A stretch of 13,605 nucleotides of DNA from Clostridiales bacterium (GTDB lineage: Bacteria; Bacillota; Clostridia; Christensenellales; CAG-917), in the NCBI GenBank assembly GCA_012800805.1, contig JAAZIO010000120.1, positions 1 through 13,605 on the forward strand. Reading direction: 5' to 3'. Each line of letters starts with the position of its first letter. Positions within the stretch are counted from its first letter, which is position 1. Of this stretch, positions 5,590 to 12,190 are shown one piece after another. Made by a program: the position numbers and the translations under genes. Below the pieces are notes generated by a model. It made no database searches and was not told the origin of the DNA. It was given only the letters and a program-made list of their open reading frames with translations.

Positions 5590-6444
5590 TTATCTTGATA
5601 AGTGTCTGTCCGCTCCGCAGGATACGCACTTAGCGTCAAAGGAGTTGTTTAAGCTGCCGCAATACTCGCACTTCCATTTTGCGGATGACTTTGAATATCT
5701 TATGTCTTCAAAAACCTCATGCGTTGATTTGTCGTCTTTGGTCGCGGCGACCATTTCGGGGTCAAATGCCTCAGAGCCGCCTTCGGTTTCCAAAGCGGGC
5801 TCCTCATCCTTTTTCTTTCTGAACTTGACCAGCGTCGCTATAGCCACTATCAATACAATAATCCCCGGGGCGATTAGGATAGCGCCGTAAGAAACGCCGC
5901 TCTGATAGGGATTCATAAGAGACTCTTTTGTGCCGTCGGAGTATTTTATGTAGACTTCGGTTACACTGTTGTAAAAATGCTCGTCAACTATCTGGTTGTC
6001 ATTGATTATGCAAATATTGTTTTCGTCAAAAGAGAGCGTATCTATTTCTATTTCGCCCTCGTATCCGTATGAGTCACGGATAACAACTATCAAGCTTTCA
6101 GGATTTTTTTCGTCGCTTATCTTTTCAAGACAGCCGGTGACTATTGTCTTATATGTATAGTTGCTATAGCTATCCCTTGAAGTTGAGATATCGATAGTTT
6201 TTACAATCCTGACATAATCATCACCGCCAAGCGCCGCAAAAGAGATACCCACAGCTATAAACACCAGGGCGATAAAAATCATAAGTATGGGGCCAAAAAT
6301 CTTTGCCGACCTGTTAAAGCGGGGATTTTTGAAAAAGCGGTATATGGTGCTGCCAATCACGGCGCCCCTGAAAAATGAGCCGCTCCACCTATACGAGCCA
6401 CCCCTGAAACTTGAACCTCGAAAACCTCTGCTTCTAAATGCCAT
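5590..6444 (-). CDS. Membrane protein with C-terminal RanBP2-type zinc finger, function unknown
   Basis: I do not recognise this 284-residue protein as a named family. It has an Arg/Gly/Ser/Phe-rich basic N-terminus (1-48; RGFRGSSFRGGSYR), a membrane segment (about 49-71), a middle domain (72-186) with many short beta-like stretches, a second membrane segment (about 187-208), an acidic linker, and a C-terminal zinc finger. The finger is W257, C259, C262, N266, C273, C276, exactly W-x-C-x2-C-x3-N-x6-C-x2-C, the RanBP2-type pattern. By the positive-inside rule both ends are cytoplasmic and the middle domain lies outside. It stands alone between a terminator and a 669-base gap, with its own promoter. 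B. subtilis has the small membrane gene yqhV at this place; this protein is unrelated in size and domains. A generic zinc-ribbon membrane protein is the alternative description. Confidence 0.85.
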   Translation of the reverse strand: MAFRSRGFRGSSFRGGSYRWSGSFFRGAVIGSTIYRFFKNPRFNRSAKIFGPILMIFIALVFIAVGISFAALGGDDYVRIVKTIDISTSRDSYSNYTYKTIVTGCLEKISDEKNPESLIVVIRDSYGYEGEIEIDTLSFDENNICIINDNQIVDEHFYNSVTEVYIKYSDGTKESLMNPYQSGVSYGAILIAPGIIVLIVAIATLVKFRKKKDEEPALETEGGSEAFDPEMVAATKDDKSTHEVFEDIRYSKSSAKWKCEYCGSLNNSFDAKCVSCGADRHLSR

Positions 6445-6450
6445 ATTTTT

Positions 6451-6479
6451 ATTATATTAGATGTTCACAAAATTGACAA
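6451..6479 (-). promoter_or_regulatory. Sigma-A promoter abutting the start codon
   Basis: On the minus strand TTGTCA (6479-6474) and a perfect TATAAT (6456-6451) are exactly 17 bases apart, five of six and six of six consensus matches. Only six bases (AAAAAT) separate the -10 from the ATG at 6444. Normal initiation about seven bases past the -10 would place the first transcribed base on or next to the start codon, giving a leaderless mRNA. No SD sequence precedes the ATG. Confidence 0.75.
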
Positions 6480-6512
6480 GCCGCTGAGAAAAAAATAAAT
6501 TCATTATAATGT

Positions 6513-6543
6513 AAAAAGCCCTTTCCTTTCGGAAAGAGCTTTT
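6513..6543 (-). terminator. Intrinsic terminator after efp
   Basis: A 13-base stem pairs 6543-6531 with 6526-6514 around a GAAA loop (minus strand, GNRA type); the only non-Watson-Crick pair is one U-G. The 3' arm ends in Ts that continue to 6513. It starts 11 bases after the efp stop codon and closes the rny-pepP-efp operon. It also folds well on the plus strand, where it could stop antisense transcription. Confidence 0.9.
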
Positions 6544-6554
6544 ATATAGTTTTA

Positions 6555-7121
6555 TCAATTTACGCGTGACATATATTCGCCTGTTCTTGTGTCGATTCTT
6601 ATAACCTCGCCCTCGTTAATAAAGAGAGGAACCTGAACGACATATCCTGTTTCAAGAGTAGCGGGCTTCGTGCCGGGAGTGGCTGTATCGCCTCTTACGC
6701 CGGGCTCGCAATGCGTAATCTTAAGTTCAACAAAGTTCGGAGGCTCAACCATGAAGGGGGTGCCTTGGAAGAATTTCATGTCAACGGTCATGTTCTCTTT
6801 AATGAAATTCAAAGCGTCCTCTACTTGCGCTTTATTCAAAGGAATCTGTTCGTATGTTTCGGTATCCATGAAGTAATAAAGCTCGCCGTCGTTATAGAGG
6901 TATTCCATGGTGCGCTTTTCGATGTGGGCAAGGTCGAATTTTTCGGTGGGGTTGAAAGTTCTTTCCAAAACATTGCCCGTAACCACATTCTTGATTTTGG
7001 CGCGAACGAACGCCGCTCCCTTTCCGGGTTTTACATGCTGGAAATCGACTATTGTCATGATGTTATTGTCGATTAAAAATGTAATTCCTTTTCTAAAATC
7101 ACCTGCAGTAATTTGTGCCAT
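6555..7121 (-). CDS. efp: Translation elongation factor P
   Basis: EF-P enters the ribosomal E site and stimulates peptide bond formation at polyproline stretches. The 188-residue length is typical. The N-terminal KOW-like domain carries the loop [12 protein letters not shown], with K34 at its tip, the lysine modified in many bacteria. An OB domain (about 66-125) and a C-terminal OB domain follow, with the family signature [16 protein letters not shown] at the end. K34 suggests a lysine-type EF-P; no modification gene is in the window. The gene lies 42 bases after the M24 peptidase gene, an order (pepP-efp) shared with B. subtilis, and ends at a strong terminator. The ATG at 7121 has a strong SD that is unusually distant (see the hairpin entry). 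Confidence 0.98.
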   Translation of the reverse strand: MAQITAGDFRKGITFLIDNNIMTIVDFQHVKPGKGAAFVRAKIKNVVTGNVLERTFNPTEKFDLAHIEKRTMEYLYNDGELYYFMDTETYEQIPLNKAQVEDALNFIKENMTVDMKFFQGTPFMVEPPNFVELKITHCEPGVRGDTATPGTKPATLETGYVVQVPLFINEGEVIRIDTRTGEYMSRVN

Positions 7122-7129
7122 AATTTAAC

Positions 7130-7150
7130 CTTGGTTTTCCAAGCCTCCTT
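7130..7150 (-). promoter_or_regulatory. efp ribosome binding site with hairpin spacer
   Basis: On the minus strand a near-perfect SD, AAGGAGG (7150-7144), is followed at once by CTTGG-AAAA-CCAAG (7143-7130), a perfect five-base stem, then GTTAAATT and the ATG. Linear spacing from SD to ATG is 22 bases, too far for normal use. With the hairpin folded, the spacing becomes eight. The AAGG inside and after the 3' arm is a weaker SD at normal distance, usable if the hairpin is open. Confidence 0.6.
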
Positions 7151-7163
7151 GATAGTGTATAAA

Positions 7164-7856
7164 TTATAAAATAAACAATTCGGTTTTGTGTCTGCTTAAG
7201 GGCTCGCTTTTGCCCACGATAAACATATCTTCAATTCTTACGCCGCCCAAGCTTGGTATATAAATTCCCGGTTCTACCGTTACCACCATGTTGTTTTCAA
7301 GCTTTTTTACGCTCTTTTGGTTGAGAGTTGGCTCTTCATGTATTAGCGTGCCCACTCCGTGGCCCGTTCCGTGTATATAGAACTCGCCGTAGCCGTTCTC
7401 GATTATATAATCCCTAGCTACAGTGTCGATATACCTTGCGTCGGCGCCTTCTTTAAGTTCCCTTTCGGCAAGAATTTTGGCGTATCTTACCACGTCGTAT
7501 ATTCTTTTAAGCTCGCCTTCCGCGCGTCTGAAAGCAAAGGTTCTTGTAAAGTCCGAGCAGTATCCCGATACTTTCGCGCCCATGTCTATGGTTACGAAAT
7601 CGCCCGCTCTCAGCTTTCTACAAGTCGGCACATGGTGGGGTTCCGCTCCGTTTTCGCCAAACGCCACAATCGTGTCAAAGGCCAAGTCGCTTGCGCCGAA
7701 AGATTTCATAATTTTACTTATCTGCTCGGCGACTTCGATTTCGGTAACGCCCTCTTTGAAAAAATTTAAAAGCTCGTCGAAAGTATTATCTACCACTTCG
7801 ACGGCTCTTAAAATTATTTCTATTTCGTGCTGACTTTTTATAGCGTTATTTTGCAT
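7164..7856 (-). CDS. M24 family aminopeptidase (Xaa-Pro type), catalytic domain only
   Basis: Metal-dependent aminopeptidases of family M24B remove N-terminal residues next to proline. All five metal ligands can be placed: D91 (VTIDMGA), D102 (CSDFTRTF), H166 (HGTGHGVG), E195 (VEPGIY) and E209 (RIEDM); the further conserved His lie in PHH (74-75) and IHEEP (173). The 230-residue protein begins at the equivalent of the KS-HEIEII-A segment that opens the catalytic domain in full-length PepP of about 350 residues. The N-terminal creatinase-like domain is therefore missing. The ATG at 7856 overlaps the rny stop by 11 bases with only a weak SD, and the upstream sequence is in use by rny, so the short start is real. 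A methionine aminopeptidase is less likely given the spacing and the efp neighbour. Confidence 0.88.
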   Translation of the reverse strand: MQNNAIKSQHEIEIILRAVEVVDNTFDELLNFFKEGVTEIEVAEQISKIMKSFGASDLAFDTIVAFGENGAEPHHVPTCRKLRAGDFVTIDMGAKVSGYCSDFTRTFAFRRAEGELKRIYDVVRYAKILAERELKEGADARYIDTVARDYIIENGYGEFYIHGTGHGVGTLIHEEPTLNQKSVKKLENNMVVTVEPGIYIPSLGGVRIEDMFIVGKSEPLSRHKTELFIL

Positions 7857-9441
7857 ATTCTACGCTTCTTACTTCGCGAATGACGTTGACTTTAATCTGT
7901 CCGGGATAGTCAAGCTCCGCCTCAAGCTTGCTCGCGATTTCCTTTGCCAAGAACACCGTGGCCGCATCGTTGACTCTTTCGGGCTTAACAATAACTCGGA
8001 TTTCTCTTCCCGCCTGTATGGCGTAGGACTGCTCAACCCCGTCAAAGGAATTTGCGATTGTTTCAAGCTTTTCGATACGCTTGATGTAGTTTTCAAGCGA
8101 TTCACGCCTTGCGCCGGGCCTTGCGCCTGAAATCGCGTCGGCGGCCTGAACCAAAACAGCCTCGATGGTTTCGGGCTCCACATCGCCGTGGTGAGCGGCT
8201 ATGGCGTGTATCACAGCGTTTGACTCTTTATATTTTTTGGCAAGGTCCACGCCTATCTGAATGTGCGTGCCCTCGGTTTCGTGGTCAACGGCTTTTCCTA
8301 TGTCGTGCACCAGTCCCGCCCTTCTTGCGACTTTTACATCGGCGCCAAGTTCCGCAGCCATCATGGACGCAAGGAACGCTACCTCAAGCGAGTGCTTCAA
8401 AACATTCTGGCCGTAACTTGTGCGGTAGCGAAGCCTTCCCAAAAGCTTAATAATCTCGGGATGCAGCCCGTGTACGCCCGCGTCAAACGCAGCCTCCTCG
8501 CCCGCTTCTTTAATGGATTGGTCGACTTCCTTTTTAACTCTGTCAACCATTTCCTCAATTCTTGCGGGGTGAATACGCCCGTCCGCTATAAGCCTTTCAA
8601 GCGCGATTCTCGCCACTTCCCTTCTTATCGGGTCGAAGCTTGAGAGCGTGACGACGTCGGGAGTGTCGTCGATTATAAGGTCGACGCCGGTGGCGGACTC
8701 AAGCGCTCTTATGTTGCGCCCTACTCTGCCTATAATTCTGCCTTTCATATCGTCGCTGGGAAGCGGCACAACCGATACCGTGGCTTCCGCCGCGTGGTCC
8801 GCCGCGCAACGCTGAATGGCTAGCGAGATTATCTGTTTTGCTTTCTTTTCAGCCTGCTCTTTTGCCCGAGCTTCTATTTCTTTCGCCTCAAGCGCGGCGT
8901 CTCTCTTTACCGCTTCAATGAGCAAATTTTTCAGCTGAGCCGCGGCCTCGTCCTTGGTCATGCCGGATACCCTTTCGAGTTCCGCCTGAATACGCTCATG
9001 CTGGGTTGACAGTTCTTCTTCCATCTGCTTGAGCTTTTGTCTTGTGGCCTCCGCCTGCTTTAGAGAGTTTTCAAGCTCAAACTGTTTTTTGTCTAAAATC
9101 TCTTCTTTTTTATCGAGAGCGGCCTCTTTTTGTATCAGCCTGTTTTCGGAGCGTTGAAGTTCCGCCCTTCTTTCCCTCGTTTCCTTTTCGAATTCGGTGC
9201 GCATCCTGGCCATATTTTCTTTTGCTTCAAGCAAGCCGTCTTTACGGATGCTTTTGGCTTCAAGGTGCGCTTCGTCGATTATCCTTGCTGCTTCTTTTTT
9301 CGCTAAGCCGATTTTGTTTTTGGAATATGTTCTATATGCAAATATTCCAACGAGCAACCCAATAACAAGGGCGCCCGCCGCAATGCCAACAATAGCTCCG
9401 GAATTTAGCGCAGCAAGCAATACCATAAAATTGCCTGTCAT
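7846..9441 (-). CDS. rny: Ribonuclease Y
   Basis: RNase Y is the membrane-anchored endoribonuclease that starts mRNA decay in many Firmicutes. The 531-residue protein (about 520 is usual) has an N-terminal membrane anchor (about residues 13-36), a long charged coiled coil (45-215), a KH RNA-binding domain with [10 protein letters not shown] (234-243), and an HD domain with the metal-binding pair H379-D380 in LVHDIGKA followed by IAAHHGD. A TTG at 9456 is in frame but is part of the SD stretch; the ATG at 9441 has GGAGG eight bases upstream and is preferred. It lies downstream of recA, as in B. subtilis, but has its own promoter. It is followed with overlap by the M24 peptidase gene. Confidence 0.97.
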   Translation of the reverse strand: MTGNFMVLLAALNSGAIVGIAAGALVIGLLVGIFAYRTYSKNKIGLAKKEAARIIDEAHLEAKSIRKDGLLEAKENMARMRTEFEKETRERRAELQRSENRLIQKEAALDKKEEILDKKQFELENSLKQAEATRQKLKQMEEELSTQHERIQAELERVSGMTKDEAAAQLKNLLIEAVKRDAALEAKEIEARAKEQAEKKAKQIISLAIQRCAADHAAEATVSVVPLPSDDMKGRIIGRVGRNIRALESATGVDLIIDDTPDVVTLSSFDPIRREVARIALERLIADGRIHPARIEEMVDRVKKEVDQSIKEAGEEAAFDAGVHGLHPEIIKLLGRLRYRTSYGQNVLKHSLEVAFLASMMAAELGADVKVARRAGLVHDIGKAVDHETEGTHIQIGVDLAKKYKESNAVIHAIAAHHGDVEPETIEAVLVQAADAISGARPGARRESLENYIKRIEKLETIANSFDGVEQSYAIQAGREIRVIVKPERVNDAATVFLAKEIASKLEAELDYPGQIKVNVIREVRSVEYAK

Positions 9442-9456
9442 GCTTTTGTCCTCCAA

Positions 9457-9498
9457 TTGTCAAAGAGCATAAATGAGCTTCTGCGCTCTCTTATACAA
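9457..9498 (-). promoter_or_regulatory. Structured 5' leader of rny
   Basis: The predicted leader of about 60 bases contains TTGT (9498-9495) matched by ACAA (9460-9457), and inside these AGAGC (9489-9485) matched by GCTCT (9468-9464). The GAGC part can instead pair with a nearer GCTC (9478-9475). The fold ends just before the GGAGG SD at 9454-9450. It may affect translation or stability of the rny mRNA; no known RNA family is recognised. Confidence 0.35.
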
Positions 9499-9508
9499 CT
9501 TCTGTTTT

Positions 9509-9538
9509 AGTATACATGATGCCGCATACTCTAGTCAA
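9509..9538 (-). promoter_or_regulatory. Sigma-A promoter of rny-pepP-efp
   Basis: On the minus strand TTGACT (9538-9533) and TATACT (9514-9509) lie 18 bases apart, five of six matches each. Predicted start near 9502, about 60 bases before the rny ATG. An 11-base palindrome, CTCTT-A-AAGAG (9545-9555), sits directly upstream of the -35 and could be an operator. This promoter makes rny independent of recA, which ends at a terminator about 150 bases upstream. Confidence 0.75.
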
Positions 9539-9688
9539 TTACAACTCTTAAAGAGCTTCCAATAAATGGATGGGTTTGTAAATAAAATTTTCTTTGAGGC
9601 AAATCGATAATGTAAATCTGACCTTGGCAAAAACCGGATAAGGCTTAAATTATAAAATATAGATAGCCTAAAAATTTAGGCATTTATG

Positions 9689-9710
9689 AAAAACGCCGCA
9701 ATCGACGTTT
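9689..9710 (-). terminator. Intrinsic terminator of recA
   Basis: Three bases after the recA stop codon the minus strand reads AAACGTCG (9710-9703), loop ATTG, CGGCGTTT (9698-9691), an eight-base stem with one U-G pair. It is followed by two more Ts (five in a row to 9689). A second hairpin, GCCTAA with TTAGGC at 9666-9681, lies just beyond and may act as a back-up or protect the 3' end. Confidence 0.75.
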
Positions 9711-9713
9711 GGC

Positions 9714-10733
9714 TTAGTCCAAATCGGTTTCTTTTGCCTTGTGCTTTTCTCTGATTTGTTGTTCGAGGGTTTTTGCGATATCGGGATTGGCCCTTAAAAA
9801 GTCCATAGCCTTTTCTCTGCCTTGACCAATCTTTTCGTCATTGTAGCTGAACCAGGCGCCGCTCTTTTGAATGAGACCCTCCCCCACGGCCAAATCCAAA
9901 ATACAGCCTACCTGCGAAATGCCCGAGCCGTATATAATGTCGAATTCCGCTGTTCTGAACGGCGGGGCGACTTTGTTTTTGACGATTTTCGCCTTTACCC
10001 TGTTTCCGACGGCGTCGCCACCGTCTTTTAAAGTATCCATTCTTCTTACATCGATGCGGACAGATGCGTAGAACTTCAAAGCCTTGCCGCCGGTTGTGGT
10101 TTCCGCGTTTCCGAACACAACGCCAACCTTTTCTCTGAGCTGGTTGATGAAAATGATTGTGGCGTGGTTTTTACCGGTTGTGGCCGTAAGTTTACGAAGA
10201 GCCTGCGACATGAGCCTTGCCTGCAAACCCATGTGCGAGTCGCCCATTTCTCCGTCGATTTCCGCTTGCGGTGTAAGCGCGGCAACAGAGTCGATAACAA
10301 TAAGGTCAACCGCCCCGCTTCTCACCAGTGTTTCCGTGATATCGAGAGCCTGTTCGCCGTTGTCGGGCTGCGATACATACAGTTCGTTTATGTTTACGCC
10401 GAGTTTGCTTGCGTATACCGGGTCAAGCGCGTGCTCGGCGTCGATAAACGCCGCGGTTCCTCCCTGTTTTTGAACTTCCGCAACTATATGTAAAGCGACC
10501 GTCGTTTTACCGGACGATTCGGGTCCGTATATCTCGATTATTCTTCCTCTGGGGATGCCGCCGATGCCAAGCGCGATATCCAACGCGAGGCAGCCTGTGG
10601 GGATCGCCTCAACTTCCCCTACACCTTGCTCTCCCAAACGCATAATCGCGCCTTTTCCAAAGCTTTTCTCTATTTTAGCAAGCGCATCCGCTAGCATATC
10701 CTGTTTGCTGATTTCTTTTGTACCAGCCGCCAT
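9714..10733 (-). CDS. recA: Recombinase RecA
   Basis: RecA forms ATP-dependent filaments on single-stranded DNA, drives strand exchange and triggers LexA self-cleavage in the SOS response. The 339-residue protein has the N-terminal helix region, Walker A GPESSGKT (70-77), the MAW-like [26 protein letters not shown] region (part shown; Walker B LIVIDS), the loop L1 area [19 protein letters not shown], and the L2 area [21 protein letters not shown]. The C-terminal tail (KAKETDLD) is short and only mildly acidic. A GTG at 10754 is in frame, but the ATG at 10733 has AAGGAG six bases upstream and gives the typical RecA start. Transcribed alone from its own promoter to its own terminator. Confidence 0.99.
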   Translation of the reverse strand: MAAGTKEISKQDMLADALAKIEKSFGKGAIMRLGEQGVGEVEAIPTGCLALDIALGIGGIPRGRIIEIYGPESSGKTTVALHIVAEVQKQGGTAAFIDAEHALDPVYASKLGVNINELYVSQPDNGEQALDITETLVRSGAVDLIVIDSVAALTPQAEIDGEMGDSHMGLQARLMSQALRKLTATTGKNHATIIFINQLREKVGVVFGNAETTTGGKALKFYASVRIDVRRMDTLKDGGDAVGNRVKAKIVKNKVAPPFRTAEFDIIYGSGISQVGCILDLAVGEGLIQKSGAWFSYNDEKIGQGREKAMDFLRANPDIAKTLEQQIREKHKAKETDLD

Positions 10734-10747
10734 TTTATACTCCTTAA

Positions 10748-10795
10748 AAATCACCTGATTTTTTACATTATATCACGAGGTGATTTAATTATCAA
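10748..10795 (-). promoter_or_regulatory. recA promoter with two embedded palindromes
   Basis: On the minus strand TTGATA (10795-10790) and a perfect, TG-extended TATAAT (10772-10767) are 17 bases apart. One palindrome, ATCAC-CTC-GTGAT (10784-10772), fills the spacer up to the -10. A second, AAATCA-GG-TGATTT (10761-10748), covers the predicted transcription start and the stretch up to the SD. Both carry the half-site AAATCACC/GGTGATTT, whose two copies are 30 bases apart in opposite directions. This is the layout of a repressor-controlled promoter. No standard Gram-positive LexA box (CGAAC-N4-GTTCG) is visible, so the binding protein is unknown. Confidence 0.75.
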
Positions 10796-10888
10796 TAATA
10801 AAAAAGTTGATATATTTAACATATTTACAAATTTTGTTTGTTTTGATATATAATCTTATTTACGCAACATATATGCTTTTATTAAAAT

Positions 10889-11590
10889 TTAAAGCATAAG
10901 AATGTTTCCCTGCAGGTAGCGTATCAGATAAAAAAGCGCCATGTTAGCTACCTTTTTTCTTATCTCGTTCCTCTCCCCCGTGAATTTGTGTTCAAACACC
11001 GCAATGTAGTTTCCTCTGCCCACGCCGATGTATACAAGGCCTACGGGTTTGCCTTCGCTTCCCGTTGGCCCCGCGTTGCCCGTGGTGGACAGGCCTATGG
11101 TTGTTTCGCCGCCTACAAGGCCCTGCACCATTTCCCTTGCGGCTTGCTTGGATACCGCCCCGTGCGTCTTTAAGGTGGAAAGGCGCACGCCGAGGCGGTT
11201 TAGTTTTGAGAGCACATTGTAGCACACAATGCCTTCGTAAAAATTTTCGGATATTCCGTCAACGGAGATAAGACGGGAGCAAACCTCACCGCCCGTTATG
11301 CTCTCCGCCACGGAAAGCACGTTGCCGCTTCTTTTTAAGAGCTCTTTTGCAAGCTCTTCAAGCGTCATGTCAAAGGGGGAATAAACATGCTCCGAAAAAG
11401 CGTTATAAACAAGGCTTTTAACGGTTGCGAACAACTGCGGCCCCGCGCCCTCGTCGGTCATCGTGATTTTTGCGTCAAGAAAACTCTCCTCGGCCTCAAA
11501 TTTTACTCCCCTGCCTTCGAATTGTTTCAACGCCGCTTCAATGTCGGACAGCGGCAGTCCGCAAAGCTTCACGACTTCGGTTTGACCCAT
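10889..11590 (-). CDS. CinA-type protein lacking the N-terminal domain (PncC, NMN deamidase)
   Basis: The C-terminal 150 residues match the CinA C-terminal domain, nicotinamide mononucleotide deamidase in the pyridine nucleotide salvage cycle: SVAESITGGEVCSRL (AES-TGG at 95-101), the Y124/K129 region GIVCYNVLSKLNRLGV, HGAVSKQAA, and TGNAGPTGSEGKPVGLVYIG (TGxAGP at 170-175). Residues 1-80, including SEHVYSPFDMTLEELAKELLK, resemble the linker domain between the two halves of CinA. The MoCF-like N-terminal domain (about 170 residues) of full CinA (about 415) is missing, so the protein has 233 residues. The ATG at 11590 follows the pgsA TAA with no gap, and an AGAGGAAG SD lies within pgsA; there is no room for a longer start. 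Upstream of recA, as cinA is in B. subtilis. Confidence 0.9.
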   Translation of the reverse strand: MGQTEVVKLCGLPLSDIEAALKQFEGRGVKFEAEESFLDAKITMTDEGAGPQLFATVKSLVYNAFSEHVYSPFDMTLEELAKELLKRSGNVLSVAESITGGEVCSRLISVDGISENFYEGIVCYNVLSKLNRLGVRLSTLKTHGAVSKQAAREMVQGLVGGETTIGLSTTGNAGPTGSEGKPVGLVYIGVGRGNYIAVFEHKFTGERNEIRKKVANMALFYLIRYLQGNILML

Positions 11591-12190
11591 TTAAACTTCC
11601 TCTTTCTTATCGCTTAATACGGATTTGTTTTTGATGATATAGTTAAGACCTGAGCCCACCGCAAGACCGGCGCCTATATAATACAATATCTGCGATATCC
11701 AATATAAAACGACATTCAGCGGCGCGATTATCAAAAGCGCTACGGCAAAGTCCAAAAATACGGTTTTAAGTTTGCCGTATTTGTCCGCGGCAAGCACGAC
11801 GCTCTTTTGAACGGCAAGCAGACGGAAAATTCCTATGATAAGCTCGCGGGATATGATTATTCCCGAAAGCAGCGCTATCACAAGGGATGCATAAGGAAAA
11901 ACCTCGGTGTCATACATCGCGGAACCTTTCCACATTATCAAAAAGAGCATGACGGTTATAACAACCTTATCCGCCAGCGGGTCCAAAAACTTACCCAGGT
12001 TGGATACAGTGTTGGTTTTCCTTGCGATGTAGCCGTCTATGAAATCCGTTGCGCAAAGCAGTCCGAAAACAGCGGCGCTGGCAAGCAAAAACGCCATGAA
12101 AAACCCCGTTTCGTATGCCAGTATAAAGAACACCGCCGCAGGTATAATCATAAACATTCTGGCGACGGTAATTTTTGTTGCTGCGTTCAT
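11591..12190 (-). CDS. pgsA: CDP-diacylglycerol-glycerol-3-phosphate 3-phosphatidyltransferase
   Basis: PgsA makes phosphatidylglycerol phosphate from CDP-diacylglycerol and glycerol 3-phosphate, the committed step to phosphatidylglycerol. The 199-residue membrane protein carries the complete CDP-alcohol phosphotransferase motif D-G-x2-A-R-x8-G-x3-D-x3-D at residues 52-74 (D52, G53, A56, R57, G66, D70, D74), flanked by hydrophobic segments. The N-terminus TKITVARMFMIIPAAV is typical of PgsA. Its ATG overlaps the rimO stop as ATGA (12190-12187), and its stop abuts the cinA-type gene, so all three share an operon. Other CDP-alcohol transferases share the motif, but the pgsA-cinA-recA neighbourhood favours PgsA. 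Confidence 0.93.
   Translation of the reverse strand: MNAATKITVARMFMIIPAAVFFILAYETGFFMAFLLASAAVFGLLCATDFIDGYIARKTNTVSNLGKFLDPLADKVVITVMLFLIMWKGSAMYDTEVFPYASLVIALLSGIIISRELIIGIFRLLAVQKSVVLAADKYGKLKTVFLDFAVALLIIAPLNVVLYWISQILYYIGAGLAVGSGLNYIIKNKSVLSDKKEEV

Noticed and set aside
5451..5639. Minus-strand open frame of 62 codons overlapping the end of the zinc-finger membrane protein gene
   Set aside because: It overlaps the real gene in another frame, lacks an SD site and codes for a Leu/Arg/Lys-rich string typical of AT-rich non-coding DNA.
8109..8643. Plus-strand open frames opposite rny
   Set aside because: Arg/Cys/Pro-rich translations typical of shadows of GC-rich coding sequence; rny on the other strand is unambiguous.
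10084..10473. Plus-strand open frame opposite recA
   Set aside because: It lies wholly antisense to one of the most conserved bacterial genes and has no recognisable product or SD site.
10873..10897. ATGCTTT/AAAGCAT inverted repeat at the end of the cinA-type gene
   Set aside because: A seven-base AT-rich stem that includes the stop codon, with no T-run after it on the minus strand; too weak to call a terminator.
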